Under the pieces are notes generated by a model, which saw nothing but the letters and a program-made list of their open reading frames with translations, was not told the origin of the DNA and did not search any database. Source: Burkholderiaceae bacterium (lineage in GTDB: Bacteria > Pseudomonadota > Gammaproteobacteria > Burkholderiales > Burkholderiaceae). Taken from it: a stretch of DNA of 10,184 nt. The translations under genes and the position numbers were made by a program. Position 1 is the first letter of the stretch. Every line of letters begins with the position of its first letter. Positions 1 to 7,058 of the stretch are shown piece after piece. The stretch spans positions 1-10,184 of the forward strand of contig JAGOEY010000041.1 of the NCBI GenBank assembly GCA_017997515.1. Reading direction: 5' to 3'.

Positions 1-939
1 ATCACCGCCAAAACCTGCGTGCTGGCCGCGGGTGGTTTCGAGTCCAACCGCGACTGGCTGCGTGAGGCCTGGGGCCAGAACGAACGCGGCGAATGGCCGT
101 CGGACAACTTCCTGATCCGGGGCACGGCCTACAACCAGGGGGTGCTGCTGCGGCACATGCTGGAAGACCATCGTGCCGACCGCATCGGTGACCCGACCCA
201 GGCGCACATGGTGGCCATCGACGCGCGTGCGCCGCTGTACGACGGCGGCATCTGCACCCGCATCGACTGCGTGTCGCTGGGCGTGGTGGTGAACCGCGAC
301 GGCAAACGTTTCTACGACGAGGGCGAGGATTTCTGGCCCAAGCGTTACGCCATCTGGGGCCGTCTGGTGGCGCAGCAGCCGGGGCAGGTGGGTTATTCGG
401 TCATCGACAGCAAGGCCATTGGCCGCTTTATGCCCCCCGTGTTTCCGGGCGTCAAAGCCGACAGCCTGCCCGAACTGGCGCAGAAACTCGGCCTGCCCGT
501 CGACAGCTTCATGCACACGCTGGACAGCTACAACGCCGCCTGCCGTGTGGGCACCTTTGACCACACCGCGCTGGACGATTGCCACACCGAAGGCATCACG
601 CCCGCCAAGACCCACTGGGCGCGGCCCATCAACACCGGCCCGTTCTACGGCTACGCGCTCAAGCCCGGAGTCACCTTCACCTACCTGGGCCTGCACACCG
701 ACGACACGGCTGCCGTGCGTTTCAACAACGTGGCCAGTGAGAACCTGTTTGTGGCGGGCGAAATGATGGCCGGCAACGTGCTGGGCAAGGGCTACACGGC
801 AGGCGTGGGTATGAGTATCGGCACTGCTTTTGGCCGCATCGCCGGTAGCCAGGCTGCTTTGGCATCAAAACGGCCTCTAGCGCACATGCCACCTACGCAG
901 GCAGCTACAAAAAAAGGAGTTGAAAATGCAAACGCTTGA
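1..939 (+). CDS. tcuA: FAD-dependent tricarballylate dehydrogenase, C-terminal part (5' truncated by window)
   Basis: The reading frame is open from base 1, so this is the last 312 residues of a protein usually around 460-470 residues long; the N-terminal FAD-binding Rossmann segment lies outside the window. The visible part begins with [12 protein letters not shown], the typical FAD-contact strand of fumarate reductase/succinate dehydrogenase-type flavoproteins. It has a substrate-domain motif [18 protein letters not shown] (about 95-112) and ends in the FAD-binding [20 protein letters not shown] (about 252-271), characteristic of TcuA/CobZ-like enzymes. TcuA oxidises tricarballylate to cis-aconitate in the cytoplasm using FAD, which is reoxidised by TcuB. 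The gene overlaps tcuB and is followed by a tctC-like receptor gene, which supports tricarboxylate use. The last ~28 residues after AFGRIAG are low in family character and appear to be encoded by a repeat-like stretch. Substrate could be another tricarboxylate such as citrate-related acids; family assignment is firm, exact substrate is not. Confidence 0.85.
   Translation: MTAKTCVLAAGGFESNRDWLREAWGQNERGEWPSDNFLIRGTAYNQGVLLRHMLEDHRADRIGDPTQAHMVAIDARAPLYDGGICTRIDCVSLGVVVNRDGKRFYDEGEDFWPKRYAIWGRLVAQQPGQVGYSVIDSKAIGRFMPPVFPGVKADSLPELAQKLGLPVDSFMHTLDSYNAACRVGTFDHTALDDCHTEGITPAKTHWARPINTGPFYGYALKPGVTFTYLGLHTDDTAAVRFNNVASENLFVAGEMMAGNVLGKGYTAGVGMSIGTAFGRIAGSQAALASKRPLAHMPPTQAATKKGVENANA
857..919 (+). 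repeat. Possible Comamonadaceae-type small intergenic repeat fused into the tcuA 3' end
   Basis: The stretch contains ATCAAAACGGCCTCTAGCGC near 864-883 and GGCAGCTACAAAAAAAGG near 900-917. From memory this layout (ATCAAAA, then a CTAGCGC core, a short spacer, then GCAGCTAC-A-rich) resembles a short dispersed repeat common between genes in Rhodoferax, Polaromonas and Acidovorax. Here it would lie inside the tcuA frame, supplying its last residues, and its A-rich end provides the tcuB ribosome binding site. The inverted-repeat core is degenerate, and only one copy is seen in this window, so the call is tentative. Confidence 0.35.
914..928 (+). promoter_or_regulatory. Ribosome binding site fixing the tcuB start
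   Basis: AAGGAG at 914-919 lies six bases before ATG 926. The frame also has an in-frame TTG at 920, but that is immediately next to the GGAG and so cannot use it. The ATG at 926 is therefore the likely start, and the site lies inside the coding end of tcuA, which suggests coupled translation. Confidence 0.8.
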
Positions 940-2095
940 AGCCCTGACGCGCGACGCCCGGGCGCTGGCGAACGGTGACATCGTGTTGTCCGCCCCCGAG
1001 GCCGAGGTGGCGCGGCAACTGCAGATCTGCAATGCCTGCCGCTACTGCGAAGGCTTTTGTGCTGTCTTCCCGGCCATGACGCGCAGACTTGAATTCGGCA
1101 AGGCCGACATCCATTTCCTGGCCAACCTGTGCCACAACTGCGGTGCCTGCCTGCACGCCTGCCAGTACGCACCACCGCATGAGTTTGCCGTGAACGTGCC
1201 GCAGTCCATGGCACAGGTGCGTGGCCAGACCTATGTGGACTACGCCTGGCCGCCCGCGCTGGGGCAGCTGTACCAAAAAAACGGCCTCACGCTGTCACTC
1301 GCGTTGGCTGCGGGGCTGGCGCTGTTCCTGGTGCTGGCCGTGGCACTGAAAGGCACGCTGTGGAGCGCGCCGGGGGGCGACTTCTATGGCATCTTCCCGC
1401 ACAACCTGCTGGTCGGCCTGTTCGCGCCGGTGTTCCTGTTTGCCACGCTCGCGTTGGCCATGGGGGTGCGCCGCTTCTGGCGCGATGTGACACCCGCCAC
1501 CAGCGGCGCAGCGTTGTCGGCCCCGGCCACGGCCGAAGCGGCTGACGCGGTGTTGCGTCTCAAGTACCTGGACGGTGGCCATGGCGAAGGCTGCCACAAC
1601 GAGGACGACGCCTACACCTTGGCGCGGCGGCGTTGCCACCACCTCACGTTCTACGGCTTCATGCTGTGTTTTGCCGCCACCAGTGTGGCAACGCTGTACC
1701 ACTATGCATTTGGATGGGCCGCGCCGTACGACCTGCCCAGCCTGCCCAAGCTGCTTGGGCTGGTGGGGGGCGTGGGTCTGGCGCTGGGCACGGCAGGCCT
1801 GTGGCGGCTGAACCTGAAACGCCACCCCGCCCATGGCGACGCTGCACAAAAACCGATGGATCGTGGCTTTATCGCGCTGCTGTTCCTCACCGCCACCAGC
1901 GGCCTGGCCCTGTGGGCAGCGCGGGGCACACCCGCCCTGGCACTGCTGTTGTGCCTGCACCTGGGTGCGGTGATGGCGCTGTTCGCCACCATGCCTTACG
2001 GCAAGTTTGGGCACGGCATTTTCCGCACAGCGTCGCTCTTGCGCCATGCCGTAGAGAAGCGCCAGCCCAACCCCATTGGCCTGGGTGCCGACTGA
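926..2095 (+). CDS. tcuB: Tricarballylate utilisation protein TcuB (Fe-S membrane electron carrier)
   Basis: This 389-residue protein carries two CxxCxxCxxxC clusters, at C35/C38/C41/C45 and C69/C72/C75/C79, which fit two [4Fe-4S] centres. About six hydrophobic segments follow (near 118-141, 159-180, 239-262, 273-295, 313-332 and 336-355), with several histidines at their ends (H239/H240, H259, H345) that could serve as haem ligands. This is the architecture of TcuB/CitB, the partner that reoxidises the reduced FAD of TcuA and is proposed to pass electrons to the quinone pool at the inner membrane. Start ATG 926 is chosen by the AAGGAG at 914-919 and overlaps the end of tcuA by 14 bases, so the two are translationally coupled. 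Length and motif order match the family. The electron acceptor and the haem assignment are inferred. Confidence 0.88.
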   Translation: MQTLEALTRDARALANGDIVLSAPEAEVARQLQICNACRYCEGFCAVFPAMTRRLEFGKADIHFLANLCHNCGACLHACQYAPPHEFAVNVPQSMAQVRGQTYVDYAWPPALGQLYQKNGLTLSLALAAGLALFLVLAVALKGTLWSAPGGDFYGIFPHNLLVGLFAPVFLFATLALAMGVRRFWRDVTPATSGAALSAPATAEAADAVLRLKYLDGGHGEGCHNEDDAYTLARRRCHHLTFYGFMLCFAATSVATLYHYAFGWAAPYDLPSLPKLLGLVGGVGLALGTAGLWRLNLKRHPAHGDAAQKPMDRGFIALLFLTATSGLALWAARGTPALALLLCLHLGAVMALFATMPYGKFGHGIFRTASLLRHAVEKRQPNPIGLGAD

Positions 2096-2122
2096 GATTC
2101 CCAACCCCGAGGAGATTCCACG

Positions 2123-3100
2123 ATGAAGACAAAACAACTGCTGCGCCGCACGGCGCTGGCGGCGGCCACGCTGTGGCTGACTGGCACCGCCCTGGCCCAG
2201 GACTTCCCGCCCAAGAAACCTGTGACATTGGTGGTGGGTTTTGCCGCTGGCGGCGCGGCCGATGCAGCGGCGCGCCTGATTGCCAAGAAACTGGGCGACA
2301 ACATCGGCCAGCCGGTGATTGTGGACAACAAGGGCGGTGCGGGGGGCAACATCGCCCACCAGTTCGTGTCCCAGGCCGTGCCCGACGGCACGGTGCTGCT
2401 GTTCGGCTCGGTAGGGCCACTCACCATTGCCCCGCACCTGATGAAACTGCCCTACGACCCGTTCAAGGATCTGGCACCGATTTCCGGCGGGGTGTATTTC
2501 CCCAACGTGCTGGTGGTGCACATGGGCACGGGGGTGAGGACACTGGCCGAGTTTGTGCAGCTGTCCAAGAAGAAACCGGGCAGTGTGGACTTCGCCTCCA
2601 CCGGTGCCGGGTCGGCTTCCCATCTGGCAGGCGAGTTGTTCAACCAGCGCGCGGGCATCGACATGGTGCACGTGCCCTACAAGGGCGGCGCACCGGCCTT
2701 GCAGGACTTGCTGGGTGAACGTGTGGCTTCGTATTTCTCGGCGCCACCCACCGCCATGCCCCATGTGGAGGGCGGCAAACTGGTCCCGCTGGCCACCACC
2801 GGGCTCACGCGCCCGGCCTACCTGCCCAACGTGCCCACGGTGGCCGAATCGGGTTACCCCGGATTCGAGGCGCTGAACTGGTATGCGTTTGTTGCGCCTG
2901 GCAAGACCCCCGCACCCCTCCTGGACCGCTGGAACCAGGAGATAGTCAAGGTGTTACACGACCCGAGCGTGAAGGAGGCGCTGGATAAACATGGACTGAC
3001 GCCCCAGCCCACCACACGTGCCGAACTGGCCGCCTTCATGAAGAAGGAGTCGGCCCAGTGGGGGGCGATCGTGCGCGAGCGCAAGATCACGGCGCAGTAG
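2123..3100 (+). CDS. tctC: Periplasmic tripartite tricarboxylate transporter receptor (Bug/TctC family)
   Basis: The 325-residue product starts with a Sec signal peptide: basic MKTKQLLRR, a hydrophobic stretch, and a cleavage-type ALA|QD after residue 25. The mature protein opens with the family pattern FPPKKPVTLVVGFAAGGAAD, then VIVDNKGGAGGNIA (about 70-83), and has VPYKGGAPALQDLLG near 190-204, all hallmarks of the Bug/TctC fold that binds carboxylates in the periplasm. GAGGAG at 2109-2114 sits eight bases before the ATG. The gene follows tcuB by 27 bases, so it is probably cotranscribed and feeds the same substrate to TcuA. No TctA or TctB membrane subunit is in the window; betaproteobacteria carry many such orphan receptors that must borrow a permease from elsewhere or act in sensing. 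Family is clear; ligand (tricarballylate, citrate or similar) is inferred from neighbours. Confidence 0.88.
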   Translation: MKTKQLLRRTALAAATLWLTGTALAQDFPPKKPVTLVVGFAAGGAADAAARLIAKKLGDNIGQPVIVDNKGGAGGNIAHQFVSQAVPDGTVLLFGSVGPLTIAPHLMKLPYDPFKDLAPISGGVYFPNVLVVHMGTGVRTLAEFVQLSKKKPGSVDFASTGAGSASHLAGELFNQRAGIDMVHVPYKGGAPALQDLLGERVASYFSAPPTAMPHVEGGKLVPLATTGLTRPAYLPNVPTVAESGYPGFEALNWYAFVAPGKTPAPLLDRWNQEIVKVLHDPSVKEALDKHGLTPQPTTRAELAAFMKKESAQWGAIVRERKITAQ

Positions 3101-3112
3101 GCGAAGGCCGCT

Positions 3113-3143
3113 GACGGGGGAGGCGGCTCACGCCCCGCCCGTC
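3113..3143. terminator. GC-rich imperfect hairpin between convergent tctC and luxR-type genes
   Basis: Arms 3113-3125 (GACGGGGGAGGCG) and 3131-3143 (CGCCCCGCCCGTC) pair over 13 positions with two mismatches around a five-base loop. The right arm overlaps the last codons of the convergent regulator gene. There is no T-run on either side, so it is at best a weak or Rho-assisted terminator, or only an mRNA 3'-end stabiliser. Confidence 0.3.
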
Positions 3144-3679
3144 ACCAGCTTGTGCACCAGGTCTGCTGTGGTGGCCGCTTTGTATTTGCGCATCAGACGG
3201 GCGCGGTACACCTCGACCGTGCGGTGGCTGATGCCCAGCGCGCGGGCTATCTCCTTGGAGGTCTTGCCGCCGCCCATCAGGTGGGCTGCCACCTCACGTT
3301 CGCGGGGGGTGAGTTCGGCCTTGACGGTGCGGCGGGCGCTCAGGTCTTCAAACGACCAGATGCCTGCTGCGTGCGGCGCGCTGCGGTTCAGGGCGCGGCC
3401 GCTGACGTGGCACCAGAACAGCTCGCCGGTGGCGCGTTTCATCACCCGGTCGTCCGCGTAGTGGCCGGATGTGTTCAGGATGGGCAGCATCCGTGCGCCC
3501 AGGCGTTCGTACTCGGCTGCACTGGGGTACAGCACCTGGAACGACTGGCCGAGCAGCACCTCGCGCGACGCGCCAAACATGTCGCACAGGTGCTGGTTAC
3601 AGTCCACAATGGCACGGTTGCGCGACAACACCAGGCCCACAGGGGCCAGATCGAAGGCAAGTTTGTAGTCAACATCCAT
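3128..3679 (-). CDS. PAS domain LuxR-family transcriptional regulator
   Basis: The 183-residue protein has an N-terminal PAS sensor domain (about residues 5-115, with the hallmark [18 protein letters not shown] and [13 protein letters not shown]). It ends in a LuxR/GerE-type helix-turn-helix at about 121-178, with [20 protein letters not shown] and [20 protein letters not shown]. There is no receiver domain and no transmembrane helix, so it is a one-component cytoplasmic regulator sensing a small ligand or redox state through PAS. ATG 3677-3679 is preceded by a weak AAAGAG. It is convergent with tctC and divergent from scoA, with a shared 112-base region full of dyad symmetry, so the likely targets are scoAB, its own gene and perhaps the tcu operon. 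In Salmonella the tcu operon is controlled by a LysR protein, so this would be a different regulator. Domain call firm; targets inferred. Confidence 0.85.
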   Translation of the reverse strand: MDVDYKLAFDLAPVGLVLSRNRAIVDCNQHLCDMFGASREVLLGQSFQVLYPSAAEYERLGARMLPILNTSGHYADDRVMKRATGELFWCHVSGRALNRSAPHAAGIWSFEDLSARRTVKAELTPREREVAAHLMGGGKTSKEIARALGISHRTVEVYRARLMRKYKAATTADLVHKLVTGGA

Positions 3680-3791
3680 CGGGATACTCTTTACGGAAAA
3701 CTACGTAGGGTTCTGGCGAGTATCGTCCCACATGCAATCCGTTTTGCAACGCGTTTTGCAACCTGTTTTTCCACTTCCAGCGGAGACTTCT
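3680..3791. promoter_or_regulatory. Divergent control region between the PAS-LuxR gene and scoA
   Basis: This 112-base gap holds the promoters of both divergent genes. It contains an inverted repeat GATACTC (3683-3689) / GAGTATC (3718-3724) centred one base from an 8-base perfect palindrome CTACGTAG (3701-3708). Further right is a 12-base tandem repeat in which CGTTTTGCAAC occurs at 3740-3750 and 3752-3762, each copy containing the palindrome TTGCAA, with a degenerate third unit to 3774. The symmetric and helically spaced elements fit binding of a dimeric LuxR-type regulator. No unambiguous -35/-10 pair could be assigned. Confidence 0.55.
3739..3774 (+). repeat. 12-base tandem repeat upstream of scoA
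   Basis: Units CCGTTTTGCAAC (3739-3750) and GCGTTTTGCAAC (3751-3762) differ only in the first base; CTGTTTTTCCAC (3763-3774) is a third, diverged unit. The TTGCAA palindromes at 3744-3749 and 3756-3761 are 12 bases apart, slightly more than one helical turn. It lies in the 5' region just before the scoA ribosome binding site. Could be an operator, a leader element, or chance slippage. Confidence 0.6.
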
Positions 3792-3794
3792 GTG
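3782..3794 (+). promoter_or_regulatory. Ribosome binding site selecting the GTG start of scoA
   Basis: GGAGA at 3782-3786 is five bases before GTG 3792. The protein read from this GTG begins [12 protein letters not shown], the usual ScoA N-terminus, whereas an ATG at 3732 would add 20 atypical residues and lacks a comparable site. Confidence 0.8.
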
Positions 3795-4496
3795 AACAAA
3801 ATTTTTCCATCGGCTGACAAGGCCCTTGAAGGTGTCGTCCAGGACGGCCAGCTCATGGCCGTGGGCGGCTTTGGCCTGTGTGGCATTCCTGAAGCCTTGA
3901 TCGACGCGCTGCGCGACTCGGGCAAAAAAGACCTGACGGTTATCTCCAACAACGCGGGTGTGGATGGCTTTGGCCTCGGCAAGCTGCTGGAAACACGCCA
4001 GATCAAGAAGATGATCTCCAGTTACGTGGGGGAGAACAAGGAATTCGAGCGCCAGTACCTTGCTGGGGAGCTGCAACTGGACTTCACGCCCCAGGGCACG
4101 CTGGCTGAAAAGCTGCGCGCAGGCGGCGCGGGCATCCCCGCCTTTTTCACCAAGACCGGTGTGGGCACCCAGGTGGCCGAGGGCAAGGAGCTGCGTGACT
4201 TCGACGGTGAAACCTATGTGATGGAACACGCACTGGTGCCCGACGTGGCACTGGTGAAGGCCGACGTGGCCGACAAGTCTGGCAACCTGCGCTTTCGCCT
4301 GACGGCCCGCAACTTCAACCCCGCCGCCGCGATGGCGGGCAAGGTGTGTATCGTTGAGGTGGAGAAGATTGTGGAAGTGGGTGAACTCGCCCCGGACGAC
4401 ATCCACCTGCCTGGCATTTATGTGCACCGCATCGTGCTGAATGCCACCCCCGAAAAGCGCATCGAAAAACGCACGATCTCTGAAGGAGCCAAATAA
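3792..4496 (+). CDS. scoA: 3-oxoacid CoA-transferase subunit A
   Basis: This 234-residue protein matches the alpha subunit of succinyl-CoA:3-ketoacid (acetoacetate) CoA-transferase, family I. Residues 18-33 read [16 protein letters not shown] and fit the CoA-transferase signature 1, [DN][GN]xx(hydrophobic)3GGFxxxGxP. The rest follows the family throughout (for example [16 protein letters not shown] at 51-66 and [16 protein letters not shown] near 118-133). With subunit B it moves CoA from succinyl-CoA to a free 3-oxoacid, so acetoacetate can enter the TCA cycle as acetyl-CoA. Start GTG 3792 is chosen because it has a good ribosome site and gives the family's usual length and N-terminus. The stop overlaps the scoB start by one base (TAATG). 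It is divergent from the PAS-LuxR gene, its likely regulator. Acetoacetate is the default substrate, but the neighbouring tricarboxylate genes leave room for another acid. Confidence 0.9.
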   Translation: MNKIFPSADKALEGVVQDGQLMAVGGFGLCGIPEALIDALRDSGKKDLTVISNNAGVDGFGLGKLLETRQIKKMISSYVGENKEFERQYLAGELQLDFTPQGTLAEKLRAGGAGIPAFFTKTGVGTQVAEGKELRDFDGETYVMEHALVPDVALVKADVADKSGNLRFRLTARNFNPAAAMAGKVCIVEVEKIVEVGELAPDDIHLPGIYVHRIVLNATPEKRIEKRTISEGAK

Positions 4497-5134
4497 TGCC
4501 CTGGACCCAAGACCAAATGGCGGCACGTGCCGCACAAGAGCTGGAAGACGGCTTCTATGTGAACCTGGGCATTGGTATCCCCACGCTGGTGGCCAACCAT
4601 ACCGGTGACAAGGAAGTCTGGCTGCAGTCCGAAAACGGCATGCTGGGCATCGGCCCGTTCCCGACCGACGACAAGGTGGACGCCGACCTCATCAACGCGG
4701 GCAAACAAACCGTGACCACGCTGCCCGGCAGCGCCATCTTCGGCAGCCACGACAGCTTTGCCATGATCCGCGGCGGCAAGATCAACCTGTCCATCCTGGG
4801 TGCGATGCAGGTCAGCGAAAAGGGCGACCTCGCCAACTGGATGATCCCCGGCAAGATGGTCAAAGGTATGGGCGGCGCGATGGACCTGGTGGCAGGCGTG
4901 AAGCGTGTGATCGTGCTGATGGAACACGTGGCCAAGAAGAAAGACGGCACCGAAGACCTGAAGATCCTGAAAAACTGCAGCCTGCCGCTGACCGGTGTGG
5001 GTGTGGTGGACCGCATCATCACCGACCTGGCCGTGATCGACGTCACCCCTGCTGGTCTGAAGGTGGTGGAGCTGGCGCCGGGCGTGAGCTTTGAGACGCT
5101 GCAGGCCAAGACGGGTGCGCCGCTGTTGCAGTAA
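4496..5134 (+). CDS. scoB: 3-oxoacid CoA-transferase subunit B
   Basis: The 212-residue beta subunit carries the catalytic glutamate of family I CoA-transferases in LQSENGMLG (43-51; E46), the residue that forms the glutamyl-CoA thioester. Other family landmarks are [15 protein letters not shown] (21-35), [21 protein letters not shown] split around 74-94, and [15 protein letters not shown] (101-115). Length is close to that of known ScoB/AtoA-type subunits. ATG 4496 shares its A with the scoA stop codon, and AAGGAG at 4483-4488 lies seven bases upstream, so the subunits are translationally coupled for 1:1 assembly into the usual A2B2 enzyme. A strong hairpin terminator follows 35 bases after the stop. 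All catalytic features are intact. The name assumes acetoacetate as acceptor; related transferases differ mostly in substrate. Confidence 0.92.
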   Translation: MPWTQDQMAARAAQELEDGFYVNLGIGIPTLVANHTGDKEVWLQSENGMLGIGPFPTDDKVDADLINAGKQTVTTLPGSAIFGSHDSFAMIRGGKINLSILGAMQVSEKGDLANWMIPGKMVKGMGGAMDLVAGVKRVIVLMEHVAKKKDGTEDLKILKNCSLPLTGVGVVDRIITDLAVIDVTPAGLKVVELAPGVSFETLQAKTGAPLLQ

Positions 5135-5153
5135 GCACATTTACAAGGAAGAA

Positions 5154-5169
5154 GGTGCCATAGGGCACC
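5154..5169. other. Small hairpin preceding the scoB terminator
   Basis: GGTGCC (5154-5159) and GGCACC (5164-5169) form a perfect six-base stem with a four-base loop. It directly abuts the main terminator hairpin and has no U-run of its own; it may be an accessory structure at the mRNA 3' end. Confidence 0.4.
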
Positions 5170-5206
5170 ATGCAAAAAGCCACCGCACTCCGGTGGCTTT
5201 TTGCAT
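5170..5206. terminator. Bidirectional Rho-independent terminator after scoB
   Basis: A perfect 16-base stem, ATGCAAAAAGCCACCG (5170-5185) with CGGTGGCTTTTTGCAT (5191-5206), closes a five-base CACTC loop. The core is GC-rich, a run of five T follows it on the + strand, and the mirrored run of five A gives the same signal on the - strand. It ends scoAB transcription and, from the other side, can stop transcription leaving the DUF262 gene, which ends at 5306. Confidence 0.9.
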
Positions 5207-5305
5207 CGGTAGCAGGACATCACCCCGAAACCGCATATGCCAACCCCGGCTCGGTGACTTCCCGCCAAAGGTTGATGGTTATCGAATGAAAGCCAATGCC
5301 GTAGA

Positions 5306-7009
5306 TTAAGAAAAATCCACTCGCCACACGTGGGCTGCACGCTGCGCCATAGTTTGCTGCCGTGCCTCCAAAGTGGCCGGAGTCCAGTCAGCATAGCCAC
5401 TTGACGCTAGCACCTGCGTCAGCCCGTATTGGCTTTGGGCATATACAGCTACCTTGTCTGTCCATTCTTGGTTACCAACCTGTCGGTTAAGGGAAGCCTC
5501 AAGCAAAGTGAGATTGCCCAGTCGGTATACAAAGCGCTCTTGCCGTTGCGCATCAAAACTTTCGCTCCAATCGCCTAACGGATTCTCCGGAAGAATGTGT
5601 TCAATGGTTCCGGCATCCGTTTCATAGTCACGATGAACTCCAGTTGCGTCTGCCTCCAATTGGCACAGCACATATTTGACCAAGCGTTTGCGCTGGCCCG
5701 CGGTGGCAATATCCAAGCGCGCAAAGTCGCTGATAAAAGAACTGTCCTCTACGTAAATGCCCTGCAGCCGTTGAAAAACCTCTGACGGACGATGGATCTG
5801 CCCTGTCAGTAGTGCGTTGGCCGCCTGGTGGTACACCGGCTCCAATGCATTGGTATTGAGCCCGCTGACAACCGTATAGCGAAAAGAAAGCACGCTGACC
5901 AATTTGAGCACCCGCACGAAGTCAGCAAAATCCAGCCGCTCGTGGGCTGCAAACAGCAGGGGGGTAGGCTGGCGTACCCTGAAAAGCAGCAGTTCACGAA
6001 TATGCCTGCGCGCTTCGGCAGAGCCCTGCCAATATTCGTGCTCAGCATCATTCAGCGCCGCGAAAAGTTCGGCACGGCTCTCCAAGGCTTGCATCAACGC
6101 GAACACATCGGCCGCATGGCTGACCTGGACTTGCACTAACTTGAACAAACGTTGCTTGCGCACCTGCGGCGCATCGCACAGTAGGTGATAGCGCAAAAAA
6201 TCCGGAAACCGTTCCTGCCGCACCACATCGACCAGAGCTTTCCAGCGCCGCTGCAATGCTGTCAAATCCGCTTTGGCCTTGACGCGCGAGAATAGAAAGT
6301 TCTTCAGTAAATCGGTGGACGACAGCTCTAGTCCACGTGCATTGAGCGTCTCGAACACCGTATAGGCGCTCAGTTCGTCTTCCACCGTGATCAGAATGAA
6401 GAGAAGCTTGCGCGCTACCGTTTCCGATAGCAAGGCCGCCAGTGCCTCGCCGCGCAGTTCTCGTCGTGCCACCAAGCGGGCTTTAAACCAAACAAAGCAA
6501 TCCCACAGCAACCTGTTGGAGCGGGGCAAACCTCTAGGGTTGGTAGGCGTACGCAACTGCACCAGGTAATCCTGATAGAAGCCGTTGTCCGTTTCATTCA
6601 GAAATAACTTACTGCTCTCCAGCAGGGAAGCTGGGTCTTTTTCGCCAATGAAGCGCTCGCGCAGCCGACGTGCACGATCCTGGTTGGCGGTCTGTTCTTC
6701 CTGTGATCCTGTCTGTTCGCCCAGTGTGGCAATGATGGCCAGTGCCAAGATGCTCAGGGTCGCCATGCGCTGCTGGCCATCCACGATCTGGAAATCACGG
6801 TCCGATGTGGACTCCACCACCAGTGCCCCCATGTAGTGCCGACCGTCGGGCAGTGGTACCAACTCATCAATGTCATTCCACAGGTCTTCCCATTGCTCCT
6901 GCTCCCACGAATAGTCACGTTGAAATGCTGGCACGTGGTACTTCTTGCCGTTCCCGATCAGGTCGAGAAAAGTCACATCGTTTGTCTTGAGCAAATTGGT
7001 CTTGGCCAT
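5306..7009 (-). CDS. Fused DUF262-DUF1524 protein, GmrSD-like type IV restriction/defence nuclease
   Basis: This 567-residue protein begins with a DUF262 (GmrS/ParB-like) domain: VPAFQRDYSW at 26-35, the nucleotide-site motif VDGQQRMATL at 76-85 and the downstream FETLNARGLELSSTDLLKN at 219-237. Its C-terminus is a DUF1524 (GmrD, HNH/His-Me finger) nuclease domain with TIEHILPENP (468-477; H471 candidate general base), RLGNLTLLEASLN (496-508; N508) and a closing tryptophan-rich region. Joined DUF262-DUF1524 proteins include NTP-dependent enzymes such as GmrSD that cut DNA with modified cytosines, and relatives such as BrxU and SspE in phage defence. All key motifs look intact. ATG 7009 is preferred, with GAAAG six bases upstream; an in-frame TTG at 7015 with AGGA is an alternative adding two residues. 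Base composition is visibly less GC-rich than in the flanking genes, suggesting acquisition. No modification enzyme or second defence gene is adjacent. The target is unknown. Confidence 0.85.
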   Translation of the reverse strand: MAKTNLLKTNDVTFLDLIGNGKKYHVPAFQRDYSWEQEQWEDLWNDIDELVPLPDGRHYMGALVVESTSDRDFQIVDGQQRMATLSILALAIIATLGEQTGSQEEQTANQDRARRLRERFIGEKDPASLLESSKLFLNETDNGFYQDYLVQLRTPTNPRGLPRSNRLLWDCFVWFKARLVARRELRGEALAALLSETVARKLLFILITVEDELSAYTVFETLNARGLELSSTDLLKNFLFSRVKAKADLTALQRRWKALVDVVRQERFPDFLRYHLLCDAPQVRKQRLFKLVQVQVSHAADVFALMQALESRAELFAALNDAEHEYWQGSAEARRHIRELLLFRVRQPTPLLFAAHERLDFADFVRVLKLVSVLSFRYTVVSGLNTNALEPVYHQAANALLTGQIHRPSEVFQRLQGIYVEDSSFISDFARLDIATAGQRKRLVKYVLCQLEADATGVHRDYETDAGTIEHILPENPLGDWSESFDAQRQERFVYRLGNLTLLEASLNRQVGNQEWTDKVAVYAQSQYGLTQVLASSGYADWTPATLEARQQTMAQRAAHVWRVDFS

Positions 7010-7058
7010 GATCAACTTTCGTGTCCTGAAAATCCCATACGTCTAATGAAGCGTGAAG

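Noticed and set aside
1295..2764. Long open frame of 489 codons on the - strand opposite tcuB and tctC
   Set aside because: Its product is rich in Arg, Gln, His and Gly with no domain, it lies antisense to two genes with clear family motifs, and such shadow frames are common in GC-rich DNA.
3732..3791. Upstream ATG start for scoA adding 20 residues
   Set aside because: The added residues are atypical, run through the tandem repeat, and lack a good ribosome site; GTG 3792 restores the family N-terminus.
3669..4535. 288-codon - strand frame opposite scoA
   Set aside because: Antisense to a complete CoA-transferase gene and without family character.
5207..5305. Gap between the scoB terminator and the DUF262 stop searched for an attachment site, small RNA or tRNA remnant
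   Set aside because: No tRNA-like fold, direct repeat or further hairpin with a T-run was found in these 99 bases.
5749..5756. Second CTACGTAA sequence similar to the CTACGTAG palindrome
   Set aside because: It lies inside the DUF262 coding region and lacks the flanking symmetry; most likely chance.
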